A stretch of DNA of 64,000 nucleotides from Azonexaceae bacterium (lineage in GTDB: Bacteria; Pseudomonadota; Gammaproteobacteria; Burkholderiales; Rhodocyclaceae): positions 104,466-168,465 of the forward strand of contig JAAXVL010000008.1 in NCBI GenBank assembly GCA_013335535.1, written 5' to 3'. How positions within the stretch are numbered: the stretch's first letter is position 1; the number at the start of each line of letters is the position of its first letter. The position numbers and the translations under genes were made by a program. Below are positions 18,077 through 27,643 of this stretch, in pieces. The notes beneath the pieces are model-generated. The model worked only from the letters and a program-made list of their open reading frames with translations, was not told the origin of the DNA and searched no databases.

Positions 18077-19981
18077 CTATTTTTGTGCATCGTTCAAATA
18101 GTTCAGTGGCCCACCGGTAAAGGGGGCGAATCCGGTCCCGAATATCACACCGGCATCGGCCAGTTCCCGGTCGGCGACAACGCTGTCGGCGACAAGCCTT
18201 GAGGCACGCTCGATCAGCGGTGTGACCAGCCGTTCAGCGAGACCGGCCGGCACACCACCGGCGGCGGCCTTGGCGGGCTTGCCCGACGACCAGTCGTAAA
18301 AGCCCTGCCCGCTCTTCTTGCCGAGCTGATTTTTCTCGACCCGTTCGATCAGGCAACGCGGCGCATCGGCGCCACCGGCCAGTTGCTTGCCGGCCGCCAT
18401 GGCGATGTCGAGACCGACGGTGTCGATCAGTTCGATCGGCCCCATCGGCATGCCGAAGGCGAGCATGGCTTCGTCGACGGTTTCCGGGGAAACACCCTCG
18501 TCGACCGCGCGCATGGCAGCCAGCATGTAGGGCGCCAGCACGGCATTGACCAGAAATCCCGGCGCGCTTTTGACCGGCAGCGGCAGCTTGTCGATCTGTT
18601 TGACGAAGGCGCAGGCGGCCTGCACGGCGGCCGGATCAGCCCGATCGGCCTCGACGACTTCGACCAGCGGCATCATCGCAACCGGGTTGAAGAAGTGGAT
18701 GCCGACCAGGCGCTGCGGTTGTTGCAGCACCGTGCGCAGATCTTCGAGCTTGAGGCTGGAGGTGTTGGTGGCGAGTACGGCGCCCGGTTTCATTCGCGGT
18801 TCGAGCGACTTGAACAGCGCGTGCTTGGCCTCGACGTTTTCGAAGATGGCTTCGATGACCACGTCGGCGTGCGCCACACCGTCGCCGTTCGGATCGGGTA
18901 TCAGGCGGTCGAAGGCATCGCGAACCTTGAGCGGCTCGCGCAGGCGTTTGCTGAACAGGGCATGGGCGCGCTTGAGGGCCGGCGCGATCCGCTCCAACGT
19001 TTGGTCCTGCAGGGTCACCGTCATGCCGCGCAGGGCGCACCAGGCGGCGATGTCGCCCCCCATCACACCGGCACCGACGACATGAACACGTTTGGCCTTG
19101 AAGTCGGATGCCTTGCCGAAGCCCTTGAGCCGCTCCTGCAGGTGATAGACGCGAACCAGATTGCGTGCCGTCGGCGAGGTGATGATGCGGTCGATGACTT
19201 CCGGCGCGGCCAGCGCGTTACCGTCGTGCTTTTCCCACAAATCAATGATGGCGTAGGGCGCCGGGTAGTGTTCCGGCCGCGCCTTTTGGGCTACCTGTTT
19301 GCGGGCGCCGTTGGCGACAACCGATTTGAGCGGGCCATTGAGCAGGCGTTGCATGAAGGGCAGCAGCCGGCGCGGCTGACCGGAGAGCAACAGTTGGCGG
19401 GCGGCCATCTCCATGACACGCGGCGGCACGCAATCGTCGGCCAGGCCCATCTTTTTGGCGCGCTTGGCGTCGATGGTCTTGCCGGTCAGCATCATGTCGA
19501 GCGCGGCGGCCGGACCGACGCGCTTGGGTAGCCGCAGCATGCCACCCCAGCCGGGGAAGATGCCGAGCATGACTTCGGGCAGACCCATCTTGGTGCCGGA
19601 TTCGTCGACGGCCAGCAGATAGCGGCAAGCCAGCGCCAGTTCCAGACCGCCACCCAGGCAATGGCCACGGACCAGCGCCAGCGTCGGGTAAGGCACGGCG
19701 GCCAGCCGGTTGAACAGGTTCCAGCCACGCGTCACCAGCGCCCTGCTCTTGTCTGCAGAATCGAGTTGCGAGAACTCCTCGATGTCGGCGCCGGCGATGA
19801 AGCCGGCTTCCTTGCCGGAACGGACAATGAGGCCCTTGGGCGGCTGTTTGTCGAGCTGGTCGAGGATCTCGCCGAACTCGGCCATGACTTCAGCGGACAA
19901 GGAGTTAGCGGATTCGCCGACCTTGTCGATGACAGCGACGACGATGCCCGTTTCTTCCTTGATCAGTTGCCAGTGTTTCAT
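18077..19981 (-). CDS. fadJ: Enoyl-CoA hydratase / 3-hydroxyacyl-CoA dehydrogenase, FadJ-like
   Basis: A 634-residue multifunctional enzyme in the order hydratase then dehydrogenase. Crotonase blocks SGKEAGFIAGADIEEF and VRGHCLGGGLELALACRY lie in the N-terminal third. GAGVMGGDIAAWCALRG is the NAD-binding loop near residue 305, and HFFNPVAMMPLVEVV belongs to the dehydrogenase. It is shorter than E. coli FadJ (about 714 residues). It is the third enzyme in the tetR-fadE-fadI-fadJ run, so it completes a second beta-oxidation spiral next to the fadB/fadA set. Confidence 0.9.
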   Translation of the reverse strand: MKHWQLIKEETGIVVAVIDKVGESANSLSAEVMAEFGEILDQLDKQPPKGLIVRSGKEAGFIAGADIEEFSQLDSADKSRALVTRGWNLFNRLAAVPYPTLALVRGHCLGGGLELALACRYLLAVDESGTKMGLPEVMLGIFPGWGGMLRLPKRVGPAAALDMMLTGKTIDAKRAKKMGLADDCVPPRVMEMAARQLLLSGQPRRLLPFMQRLLNGPLKSVVANGARKQVAQKARPEHYPAPYAIIDLWEKHDGNALAAPEVIDRIITSPTARNLVRVYHLQERLKGFGKASDFKAKRVHVVGAGVMGGDIAAWCALRGMTVTLQDQTLERIAPALKRAHALFSKRLREPLKVRDAFDRLIPDPNGDGVAHADVVIEAIFENVEAKHALFKSLEPRMKPGAVLATNTSSLKLEDLRTVLQQPQRLVGIHFFNPVAMMPLVEVVEADRADPAAVQAACAFVKQIDKLPLPVKSAPGFLVNAVLAPYMLAAMRAVDEGVSPETVDEAMLAFGMPMGPIELIDTVGLDIAMAAGKQLAGGADAPRCLIERVEKNQLGKKSGQGFYDWSSGKPAKAAAGGVPAGLAERLVTPLIERASRLVADSVVADRELADAGVIFGTGFAPFTGGPLNYLNDAQK

Positions 19982-20000
19982 GCGCCGATCCCCCGCGTCT

Positions 20001-20038
20001 CCACGGTCAACCGGAAAAAACGCCCAAAATTAAAATCG
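20001..20038 (-). repeat. Dispersed repeat copy in the fadI-fadJ gap
   Basis: The plus strand reads CCACGGTCAACCGG then AAAAAACGCCCAAAATTAAA, a reverse-orientation copy filling the 61-bp gap. Confidence 0.75.
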
Positions 20039-20042
20039 GTGT

Positions 20043-21326
20043 TCATAGCGCCTCCACCAGCATCGCCCCGCCCAGACCACCACCGATGCAAATCGTGGCG
20101 ATCCCGCGTTTCGCGTTGTTCCGGCGCAAGACGTTGAGCAGATGCAGCACGATGCGCGCCCCAGAAGCGCCGACCGGGTGGCCGATGGCGATGGCGCCGC
20201 CATCCACGTTGAGTTTCTCGTCGTCAATGGAGCCGAGGGCTCCGGGCAGATCGAGCTGCTCGCGGCAGTACTCCTCCGATTTCCACGCGGCCTGACAGCC
20301 GAGCACCTGCGCGGCGAAGGCTTCGTTTAGCTCCCAGTAATCGACGTCGTTGAGTCCCAGGCCATGGCGCTGCAGGATCGGCGTCGTGGCATGCACCGGG
20401 CCGAGGCCCATCTGCGCCGGGTCGAGGCCGGCCCATTCGCTGTCGACGATCTTGCCGATGGGCTTGAGGCCCCATTTCTGCACGGCTTCTTCCGAAGCCA
20501 GAATCACCCAGGCAGCGCCGTCAGTGATCTGCGAGCTGTTGGCGGCCGTGATGTTGCCGTATTTCTTGTCGAAGAAAGGCTTGAGCTTGGCCATGCCGGC
20601 CATGCTGGCATCGGCCCGCACGCCGTCGTCTTCGGCGTAAACCTTGCCCTGCCCATCAACCACCGGAACGATCTCGCCGTAATAGCCGGCGGCCCGCGCC
20701 GACATCGCTTTCAAATGACTTTTGACGGCGAACTCGTCCATCTGCTGGCGGTTGATGCCGAATTTCCAGGCCAGGTTTTCAGCCGTCTGGCCCATGAGCA
20801 GGCCGACGACGGGATCGGTCAGGCCTTTCATGAGGCCGATGACCGGCTTGAGCAATTCCGCTGCGGGCAATTTCAAAAAATGGCCGATTTTCTGGTTGAC
20901 CGTGCGCAGGCTCATCATGCCGGCGAACCAGCGCACCATCGCATCGGAATAGAGCAACGGCGCCCGTGACAGCGCATCGACGCCGCCGGCCAGCACCAGT
21001 TCAGAACGCCCGCACTGGATGTTGGCGATGGCCGAATCGATGGCCTGCATGCCGGAAGCGCAGTTGCGCATGACCGTCCACCCCGGCACCTTCTTGCCGC
21101 AGCCGAGGCGCAGGGCGACCATGCGGCCGATGTTGGTTTCATCCGGCGAGGGCGCGGCGCAGCCGAGGATGACCTCGTCGAGATCGCTCGGCGCGAAGGG
21201 CTGGCGCAGCAGCAAAGCCCGCCCGGCCTGAGTGGCGAGGTCGGAGGCAGCGAAGACGCCCGGCCCTTTCTGGGCTTTCAAAAATGGCGAGCGGGCGCCG
21301 TCCACCACGTAAATCGTCTTGCTCAT
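20043..21326 (-). CDS. fadI: Acetyl-CoA C-acyltransferase (FadI-type thiolase)
   Basis: A 427-residue thiolase starting at ATG 21326 (MSKTIYVVDGARSPF), two bases after the fadE stop codon. Catalytic parts are C89 in MRNCASGMQAI, His in AIGHPVGASGA, and Cys in ATICIGGGLGGA. The longer length and NCASG motif resemble the FadI class. With fadE and fadJ it forms a full beta-oxidation set in one operon. The coding region includes a copy of the dispersed repeat at about 20870-20908. Confidence 0.9.
   Translation of the reverse strand: MSKTIYVVDGARSPFLKAQKGPGVFAASDLATQAGRALLLRQPFAPSDLDEVILGCAAPSPDETNIGRMVALRLGCGKKVPGWTVMRNCASGMQAIDSAIANIQCGRSELVLAGGVDALSRAPLLYSDAMVRWFAGMMSLRTVNQKIGHFLKLPAAELLKPVIGLMKGLTDPVVGLLMGQTAENLAWKFGINRQQMDEFAVKSHLKAMSARAAGYYGEIVPVVDGQGKVYAEDDGVRADASMAGMAKLKPFFDKKYGNITAANSSQITDGAAWVILASEEAVQKWGLKPIGKIVDSEWAGLDPAQMGLGPVHATTPILQRHGLGLNDVDYWELNEAFAAQVLGCQAAWKSEEYCREQLDLPGALGSIDDEKLNVDGGAIAIGHPVGASGARIVLHLLNVLRRNNAKRGIATICIGGGLGGAMLVEAL
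20870..20908 (+). repeat. Dispersed repeat copy inside fadI
   Basis: ATGGCCGATTTTCTGG then TTGACCGTGC on the plus strand. It encodes RTVNQKIGHF on the coding strand, in frame. Less exact than the intergenic copies. Confidence 0.5.
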
Positions 21327-21328
21327 GC

Positions 21329-23683
21329 TCACGCCGCCATCCGGCATTCGGCCGGCTTGTTCGCCGTCGCCACGCCGTAATCGAAGGGGAAATCATCGAC
21401 ATGCACGACGATGTCGCGCAGGTGGTTGCGCTGCTTCATGAGCTCGTACTCGGCCGCCGAAATGACCCCGGCCTCGAAGGCGGCGACCGCGATGTCGCGC
21501 ACGTTGGCCAGCGGGTTGTTGTCGAAACGACCGGCCTTTTCGGCTTCGCGGATTTTGGCTTCAATGGGCTCGGCGAGCAGCGTCGCGTTCAAGGCCAGTT
21601 CGATGGCACCGACCGGCTCGCTCTCGACCAGCGGCAGATAACATTCCGCAGTCAGCCGGTCGCGGGTGGCGGACGGCGCGATGAGCGCCTTGGCAACCTG
21701 ATGGCCGACCTCGTCGGATGGCACGACATACGGATGGCCCCACGGGAAAATCGAGCGGTGCAGGAAGCTGGCGATGAAGCGCACCGGGAAGTTCGCAATC
21801 ACGCCGTCGAAGGCCTGCTGCGCCTTGTACATCGCGTCCCATATCGCCCAGTGAGCGAGCGGTGCGTCTTCAGCCTTGCGCCCCTCTTCCTCGTAGCGCT
21901 TGAGGGTGCAGGAAATCAGGTACATCTGGGCAAGGATGTCGCCGAGCCGCGCCGACAGCTTTTCGCGCCGTTTGACACTGCCACCGAGGACGAGCAACGA
22001 AATGTCAGCCATGAAGGCAAAGGCCGCAGAGAAACGGGTCAGTTGCTGGTAGTAGCGCTTCATTTCCGGTGCAGTATCGACGTTGACCGCAGCGAAGTGC
22101 GAGCCGGTCATGCCCAGCCACAGGGCGCGGAAACCGTTTTTGATGGTGAAGCCGATGTGGCCGAACAGCGCCTTGTCGAAATCGACCAGACCCTGTTTCT
22201 GATCCGGGTTCTGCGCCGCCTGCATTTCCGGCAGCAAATATGGATGGCAGCGAATGGCACCCTGGCCGAAGATGATCAGCGAGCGCGTCAAGATGTTGGC
22301 GCCTTCGACCGTGATACCGATCGGCACCTGCTGGTAGGCGCGGCCCATGAAATTCGACGGGCCAAGGCAGATGCCCTTGCCGCCAATGACATCCATCCCG
22401 TCATTGACCACCTGACGGGCGCGTTCGGTGACGTGGTACTTGGCGATGGCCGAAACCACCGACGGCTTCTCGCCGAGATCGACGGCGCCAGCCGTCATTT
22501 TGCGCACGGCGTCCATCATGTAGGTGTAGGCACCGATGCGGGTCAGCGCTTCCTCGACGCCCTCGAACTTGCCGACGGCCATCTTGAACTGGCTGCGCAC
22601 GCGGGCATAGCCGCCGACGGCACGCGCCGTCATTTGCGCCATGCCGGTGTTGGACGACGGCAGAGAAATGGAACGTCCGGCAGCCAGACACTCCATGAGC
22701 ATGCGCCAGCCATGACCGGCCTTTTCCGGGCCACCGATGATGAAATCGAGCGGCATGAAAACGTCCTTGCCGCGCGTCGGCCCGTTCATGAACATGGCGT
22801 TGAGCGGGAAGTGGCGGCGGCCGGTATCGACGCCCGGATGGTCGTAGGGGACCAGCGCACAGGTGATGCCGATATGCTTCTTGTCGCCGAGCAGGCCGTC
22901 CGGGTCGTAGAGGTGGAAAGCCAGGCCGAACACCGTGCACACCGGGGCCAGCGTGATGTAGCGCTTGTCCCAGCTCACGCGCATGCCGAGCACTTCCTTG
23001 CCCTGGTAGATGCCCTTGCAGACGACGCCGCTGTCGGGAATCGACGCCGCGTCGGAACCAGCCCACGGACTGGTCAGCGCAAAGGCCGGCACTTCGATGC
23101 CCTTGGCCAGGCGCGGCAGATAATGATTTTTCTGTTCGTCCGTACCGTAGTGCAGCAGCAGCTCGGCCGGGCCGAGCGAATTGGGCACCATGACCGAGAC
23201 CGACAGCGCGCTGGAGCGCGTCGACAGCTTGGTCACCACCTGCGAATGGGCGTAGGCCGAGAACTCCAAACCGCCGTACTTCTTCGGAATGATCATCCCG
23301 AGGAAGCCCTTGTCCTTGATGTAGCGCCAGGCTTCGGTCGGCAGATCGTAGAGTTCGTGCGTCACTTTCCAGTCATCGACCAGACGACAGGCTTCCTCGC
23401 ACTCGTTGTCAAGGAAGGACTGCTCGGCTGGCGTCAGCTTGGGCTGCGGGTAGGCATGCAGCTTTTGCCAATCAGGCTGGCCGCGAAACAGCTCGCCTTC
23501 CCACCAGACGCTGCCGGCTTCGAGCGCGTCGCGCTCGGTGTCCGACATCTGCGGCAGCACCTTGCGGTAGGTGGAAAAAATGGGCCGGGTGATGATGCTT
23601 CGGCGTAATGGCCGAATCAGGATCAGCCCGGCCAAAGCCACCAGGGCGACTGACCCGAGCAGAGGGATGAGGTTATTGAACAT
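21329..23683 (-). CDS. fadE: Acyl-CoA dehydrogenase, FadE-type, membrane-anchored
   Basis: A 784-residue protein of the long FadE class (E. coli FadE is about 814). An N-terminal hydrophobic segment (LIPLLGSVALVALAGLILI, residues 8-26) probably anchors it to the inner membrane. Dehydrogenase motifs include ALTSPWAGSDAASIPDSG, GITVEGANILTRSLIIFGQG and KYHVTERARQVVNDGMDVIGG. It starts beta-oxidation by oxidising acyl-CoA. It lies in an operon behind the TetR gene and ahead of fadI and fadJ. Confidence 0.93.
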   Translation of the reverse strand: MFNNLIPLLGSVALVALAGLILIRPLRRSIITRPIFSTYRKVLPQMSDTERDALEAGSVWWEGELFRGQPDWQKLHAYPQPKLTPAEQSFLDNECEEACRLVDDWKVTHELYDLPTEAWRYIKDKGFLGMIIPKKYGGLEFSAYAHSQVVTKLSTRSSALSVSVMVPNSLGPAELLLHYGTDEQKNHYLPRLAKGIEVPAFALTSPWAGSDAASIPDSGVVCKGIYQGKEVLGMRVSWDKRYITLAPVCTVFGLAFHLYDPDGLLGDKKHIGITCALVPYDHPGVDTGRRHFPLNAMFMNGPTRGKDVFMPLDFIIGGPEKAGHGWRMLMECLAAGRSISLPSSNTGMAQMTARAVGGYARVRSQFKMAVGKFEGVEEALTRIGAYTYMMDAVRKMTAGAVDLGEKPSVVSAIAKYHVTERARQVVNDGMDVIGGKGICLGPSNFMGRAYQQVPIGITVEGANILTRSLIIFGQGAIRCHPYLLPEMQAAQNPDQKQGLVDFDKALFGHIGFTIKNGFRALWLGMTGSHFAAVNVDTAPEMKRYYQQLTRFSAAFAFMADISLLVLGGSVKRREKLSARLGDILAQMYLISCTLKRYEEEGRKAEDAPLAHWAIWDAMYKAQQAFDGVIANFPVRFIASFLHRSIFPWGHPYVVPSDEVGHQVAKALIAPSATRDRLTAECYLPLVESEPVGAIELALNATLLAEPIEAKIREAEKAGRFDNNPLANVRDIAVAAFEAGVISAAEYELMKQRNHLRDIVVHVDDFPFDYGVATANKPAECRMAA

Positions 23684-23709
23684 GCTGTTGTCTCCTTTTA
23701 TGTCTTTTT

Positions 23710-23743
23710 AGTTTTGGTCTTTATTTCCGGTTGACCGCGGCAA
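23710..23743 (+). repeat. Dispersed repeat copy in the tetR-fadE gap
   Basis: TTTGGTCTTTATTTCCGG then TTGACCGCGGCAA; two bases from the core consensus. Confidence 0.6.
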
Positions 23744-23744
23744 C

Positions 23745-24404
23745 CTAGAATTGCGGCAATGGTGCGCGCAGGCCGCCGAGCAGGAAGGACATCAGGCGCG
23801 GCACCAGACGATCCAGCCGGTCAGTCGAATCCTCGTCCTCGATCTGCCAGTCGGTGACCAGACGCAGCGCATCGGTACCGGCAATGGCGTAGGACGTGGC
23901 GCCGAGCATGAAGTGGAAACGCCAGACGATTTCGGCCTTGGGCACCTCGGGCAACGCCTTGAACAGCGCCTCCTTGTAGCGGTCCATCACCGCCTGGTAC
24001 TCATGTGCCAGGAAGGCGCGGATGAATTCGGATGGCTCGGTCAGCGTCCGCCCCAGCAGGCGCAGAAAGGTCATGCCGCCACGATTCTCATCGCCCGCCA
24101 TGCGCAGCAGCGTGCCGAAAAAGCCATCGACGATCTGCGACGGTTTCAGCGATTTGCCCGCCGCTTCCGCCTCCATCTCGTGGAGCACCCGCATGCGCTC
24201 CTCGTTGAGCCAGTCCAGGCGGCGACGGAAGACTTCCTGCATCAGCGACTCTTTCGAGCCGAAGTGATAATTCACTGCCGCGAGATTGACGCCAGCCTCG
24301 CCAGTGATCTGGCGCATCGAGGTGCCCTCGTAACCGTGCGCCATGAACAGGCGCTCGCCGGCATCGAGAATTCTTTCGCGGGTATCGATAGTACGGTTTT
24401 CCAT
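23745..24404 (-). CDS. TetR-family regulator, probable fatty-acid oxidation repressor (PsrA/FadR-like)
   Basis: A 219-residue TetR-family protein. The N-terminal helix-turn-helix is typical (RILDAGERLFMAHGYEGTS, ITGEAGVNLAAVNYHFGSKE), and the variable C-terminal domain would bind the effector. It is first in a run with fadE, fadI and fadJ, and a CAAAC-type operator sits 26 bases upstream of its start. The same operator type precedes fadL and the fadB operon. By analogy with PsrA and TetR-type FadR, acyl-CoA or fatty acid would release it from DNA. Regulon membership is inferred from the shared sites. Confidence 0.82.
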   Translation of the reverse strand: MENRTIDTRERILDAGERLFMAHGYEGTSMRQITGEAGVNLAAVNYHFGSKESLMQEVFRRRLDWLNEERMRVLHEMEAEAAGKSLKPSQIVDGFFGTLLRMAGDENRGGMTFLRLLGRTLTEPSEFIRAFLAHEYQAVMDRYKEALFKALPEVPKAEIVWRFHFMLGATSYAIAGTDALRLVTDWQIEDEDSTDRLDRLVPRLMSFLLGGLRAPLPQF

Positions 24405-24429
24405 GGGGAGCCTCCTTGTTATTATGATT

Positions 24430-24443
24430 CATACGTTCGTTTT
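24430..24443. promoter_or_regulatory. PsrA/FadR-type operator upstream of tetR-fadE-fadI-fadJ
   Basis: On the minus strand AAAAC-GAAC-GTATG, the same core as the fadB and fadL sites. Its position suggests autoregulation. Confidence 0.68.
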
Positions 24444-24571
24444 AATCATAATAACAAGGCTGGGCCAATGCAAGCCCTTTTTGAAATCAGTCATCTCCGC
24501 ACTAACGGAGGTTCAGCACCATGATATTTCTGGATTCCTGCCCGCGCGGGAATGAGAAATCAGCCGTTCCC

Positions 24572-27500
24572 TCAGGAATTGTGTTGCTGAATGAAGGCAA
24601 TCACCTCAGCGGCCGATACCGGGCGGCTGAACAGATAACCCTGCACCAGATCGCAGCCACGGCTGCGCAGGTATTCGAGCTGCTCGACCGTTTCGACGCC
24701 CTCGGCCACCACTTTTAGGCCGAGGTTGTGGGCCAGTCCGATAGTCGCATCGCAGATCACCGAGCCATCGGTATCCTCGTCGATTTCCTCGACAAATGAA
24801 CGATCCAGCTTGAGGTGCTTGAGCGGGAACATGCGCAGGTAGCCGAGCGACGAATAGCCGGTCCCAAAGTCGTCGATGGCGACAACGATGCCCATGTTGT
24901 GCAGGATATCGAGGACACGCACTGTTTCCATCGGCTGTTCCATCGCCACCGACTCCGTGATTTCAAAAATGAGGTCGGCCGGATTGAGGTTGTAGGCTTC
25001 AATGATGCCCCGGGCCAGCACAGGAAGGTTGCCGTTGCGCATCTGGATAGCCGAAATATTGATGCCCATCTTGATGCCGGAGAGCCCCGCCGCGTAGAAC
25101 TCGGCCAATTGCCGGCATGCAGCCCACAAGACCCATTCGCCGAGTGGCTGGATCAATCCGGTCTCCTCGGCAATGCTGATAAAACTGCCCGGCGCGAGCA
25201 GCCCTTTCTCGGGATGCTGCCAGCGCACCAGCGCTTCGACGCCCGCCACCTTGCCACTGGCCATATTGACGATGGGCTGGAAATGCAGGCGAAATTCGTC
25301 GCGGGAAAGAGCCTGACGCAGGGCGTGCTCGGTTTTCAGCCGGTCCAGTGCGACGTCGTTCATCTTGGCATCGAAAAACTGGAAGTTGTTTCGACCGGCC
25401 GCCTTGGCGTGATACATGGCGGCATCGGCATTTTTCATCAGGGTCTCGCCATCGAGCCCGTCGGTCGGAAAAATGGCGATGCCGATGCTGGGCGAGGTAT
25501 AGAGATCGAAGCCGCCGATCTGACAGGAAACGCCAACGCTGGCGACCAGTTTTTCGGCGACTAGCGCCACCGAACTGGTGTGGTCGACACCAGACAGCAT
25601 GATCACGAACTCGTCACCGCCCAGGCGCGCCACCACGTCGCTGTCACGCACGCTGTCACGCAACCGCCTTGCCACCTCGATAAGCAGCTCGTCACCGATA
25701 TGATGCCCAAGCGTATCGTTGATCACCTTGAAGCGATCGAGGTCGATAAACATCACCGCCACCCGCGAACCATCGCGCCGCGCCGTAGCCAAGGCCTGAT
25801 CCATGCGCCCCTTGAGACTCAGGCGGTTGAGCAGGCCGGTCAGGACGTCATGGTGAGCAATGTGATGCAGGCGCTCTTCGGTCGCCCGCTCGGTCGAGAC
25901 ATCGGTGAAGTGCGCGATGTGATAAAGGATATTCCCGTCTTCATCGCGAATGACCGATATGGAAATCCACTTCGGATAAATACCCCCATCCTTGCGTCGA
26001 TCCCAGATTTCGCCCTGCCAGAACCCCCGTTCCGTAATCTCCTGCCACATCCGGGCATACTCTTCGGGTGTCGTCCGCCCGGCCGACAGAAAACGCGGAT
26101 TGCGCCCGGCCGCATCCTCGGCGGAATAACCGGTCAGGCGCGTAAATGCCGGATTGACCGTGATGATGTTGTTGTGAACATCGGTAATCAGGATGGCCTC
26201 GCCGCTATGCTGCACCGCACTGGCCAGCAACTGCATTTGCGCCTCGGTCTCGTGCTGAAGACTGACATCCTGCGAGGTGCCGATGACCCGCAAAGGCACG
26301 CCATCCTTGCCGTACTCAGTCTCGCAGACCTCCAGGACATATTTGATCCGCCCGTCCGGCAACTCCAGACGATGTTTCAGATTGGCCGACTGGTGCTGCT
26401 CGATCGAATCCTTGAGCGTCTTATCGACGAATGAGCGATCTTCCGGATGGATCTGCGCGAGAAACTCGTCGTAATGCGCCCCGCCTTCGACCCAGGGGAT
26501 CTCGAAAATCCGGTACAACTCATCGGAACACGTTACCCGCATGCTCGCCAGGTCAATTTCCCAGCTCCCCAAGCGGGCAATGCGCTGGGCTGCGCTCAGG
26601 CGCTCGCCATCGCGGCGCAAATTGATCGCCGCCACCAACTCCCGCTGCCGGGCGCGAAACAATTCATGGAGCACGACAAACAGGCAACCAAGCAATGCCG
26701 CGCCAAAAACACCGACGATGAAAGTCCGCTGACGCAAGGAGGCCATCACATCCGACTCGGATACCCCGGCCAGCACATAAAACGGATAGTGCTCAAGCAT
26801 CCGGTAGCCGTACACCCGTTTCACACGATCAGACTGGGCAACAAACTCCAGCACGCCGTGACGCTTCCCGGATGCGATCAACTGATAGACGGGGTGGGAC
26901 GGATCGAGTGAGCGGTTGATCTCGCCAGGCACCGACGGCTCCCGAAAGACCAGGGCATGGGTATCGCTACGGCGGATTGCCACAGCCCCGGAAGCGCCGA
27001 GACGGGACTCATTGAACAATTGCTCGAAATGATCAACTTCTATCGCGGCACTGATCAAACCGAGGAAACGACCGTCGACCGAACGAATGGCCCTGGCCGC
27101 AACAAAAGTCTCGCGGCCGGTAATCCGCGACTTGACCACATCGGAAAACAGAATCGCGTGCCCGCTTCCTTTTTTGGACATGGCGAAATACGAGCGATCA
27201 GCCAGATTGACGTATTCCCCTCCGCCCGAAAGGTAAAGCACATTTCCATCGGAATCGATCACTCGAAAACCGGCGACTTCGGGAAAAGCCCGCTGAAAAT
27301 GCTCAAGATCGCTCTCGACTTCTGTGCGAAAACGAGGAGCGGCTTCTACATTGAGCGCGTCTTGCGGAACACGCTCCACCAACTCGCCCAGCGTTACATC
27401 GATTCGCCGCAAGGCAGCATCAAACCGCGCTTCCAGCAACTCGGACTGCGTGCTTGCCACCGACCGTGCTTCGGCCCAAACCTCCTGATACGCAGACCAC

Positions 27501-27601
27501 AACACGTAACCAAGCAGAATAAACCCGCCGATCGCCAGAGAAATCAGGGCGATCCACAGGTGATTCCCACGACGGGCATTCTGTCCGGATATTGTTTCCA
27601 T
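24572..27601 (-). CDS. Membrane sensor with PAS-PAS-GGDEF-EAL domains
   Basis: A 1009-residue c-di-GMP signalling protein. An N-terminal membrane helix (about 15-37) and a second (about 291-313) bracket a roughly 250-residue extracytoplasmic sensor region, Cache-like by position. Two PAS/PAC units follow (LTGYSAEDAAGRNPRFLSAG is in the second). The cyclase domain keeps an intact RLGGDEF motif, and the phosphodiesterase domain keeps EALVRWQHPE, NISAIQM, DDFGTGYSSL and VAEGVET. Both activities could therefore be present, and the net direction is unknown. It stands alone between fad genes and folA. Confidence 0.9.
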   Translation of the reverse strand: METISGQNARRGNHLWIALISLAIGGFILLGYVLWSAYQEVWAEARSVASTQSELLEARFDAALRRIDVTLGELVERVPQDALNVEAAPRFRTEVESDLEHFQRAFPEVAGFRVIDSDGNVLYLSGGGEYVNLADRSYFAMSKKGSGHAILFSDVVKSRITGRETFVAARAIRSVDGRFLGLISAAIEVDHFEQLFNESRLGASGAVAIRRSDTHALVFREPSVPGEINRSLDPSHPVYQLIASGKRHGVLEFVAQSDRVKRVYGYRMLEHYPFYVLAGVSESDVMASLRQRTFIVGVFGAALLGCLFVVLHELFRARQRELVAAINLRRDGERLSAAQRIARLGSWEIDLASMRVTCSDELYRIFEIPWVEGGAHYDEFLAQIHPEDRSFVDKTLKDSIEQHQSANLKHRLELPDGRIKYVLEVCETEYGKDGVPLRVIGTSQDVSLQHETEAQMQLLASAVQHSGEAILITDVHNNIITVNPAFTRLTGYSAEDAAGRNPRFLSAGRTTPEEYARMWQEITERGFWQGEIWDRRKDGGIYPKWISISVIRDEDGNILYHIAHFTDVSTERATEERLHHIAHHDVLTGLLNRLSLKGRMDQALATARRDGSRVAVMFIDLDRFKVINDTLGHHIGDELLIEVARRLRDSVRDSDVVARLGGDEFVIMLSGVDHTSSVALVAEKLVASVGVSCQIGGFDLYTSPSIGIAIFPTDGLDGETLMKNADAAMYHAKAAGRNNFQFFDAKMNDVALDRLKTEHALRQALSRDEFRLHFQPIVNMASGKVAGVEALVRWQHPEKGLLAPGSFISIAEETGLIQPLGEWVLWAACRQLAEFYAAGLSGIKMGINISAIQMRNGNLPVLARGIIEAYNLNPADLIFEITESVAMEQPMETVRVLDILHNMGIVVAIDDFGTGYSSLGYLRMFPLKHLKLDRSFVEEIDEDTDGSVICDATIGLAHNLGLKVVAEGVETVEQLEYLRSRGCDLVQGYLFSRPVSAAEVIAFIQQHNS

Positions 27602-27643
27602 ATCGCGTAGCGGCTCAGCCAGTCTTTCGAATAGTCATTCTGA

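Noticed and set aside
21284..23608. A 774-codon open frame on the plus strand opposite fadE (and similar long frames opposite fadD, fadB and others)
   Set aside because: These are antisense shadows of GC-rich coding genes. The products are rich in Arg, His, Gly and Asp without domain motifs, and the true genes on the other strand have complete catalytic motifs.
26141..26165. Possible dispersed repeat copy in the GGDEF-EAL gene (GCCGGATTGACCGTGATG)
   Set aside because: It encodes the usual PAS start ITVNPAFTRLTG and lacks the flanking repeat sequence.
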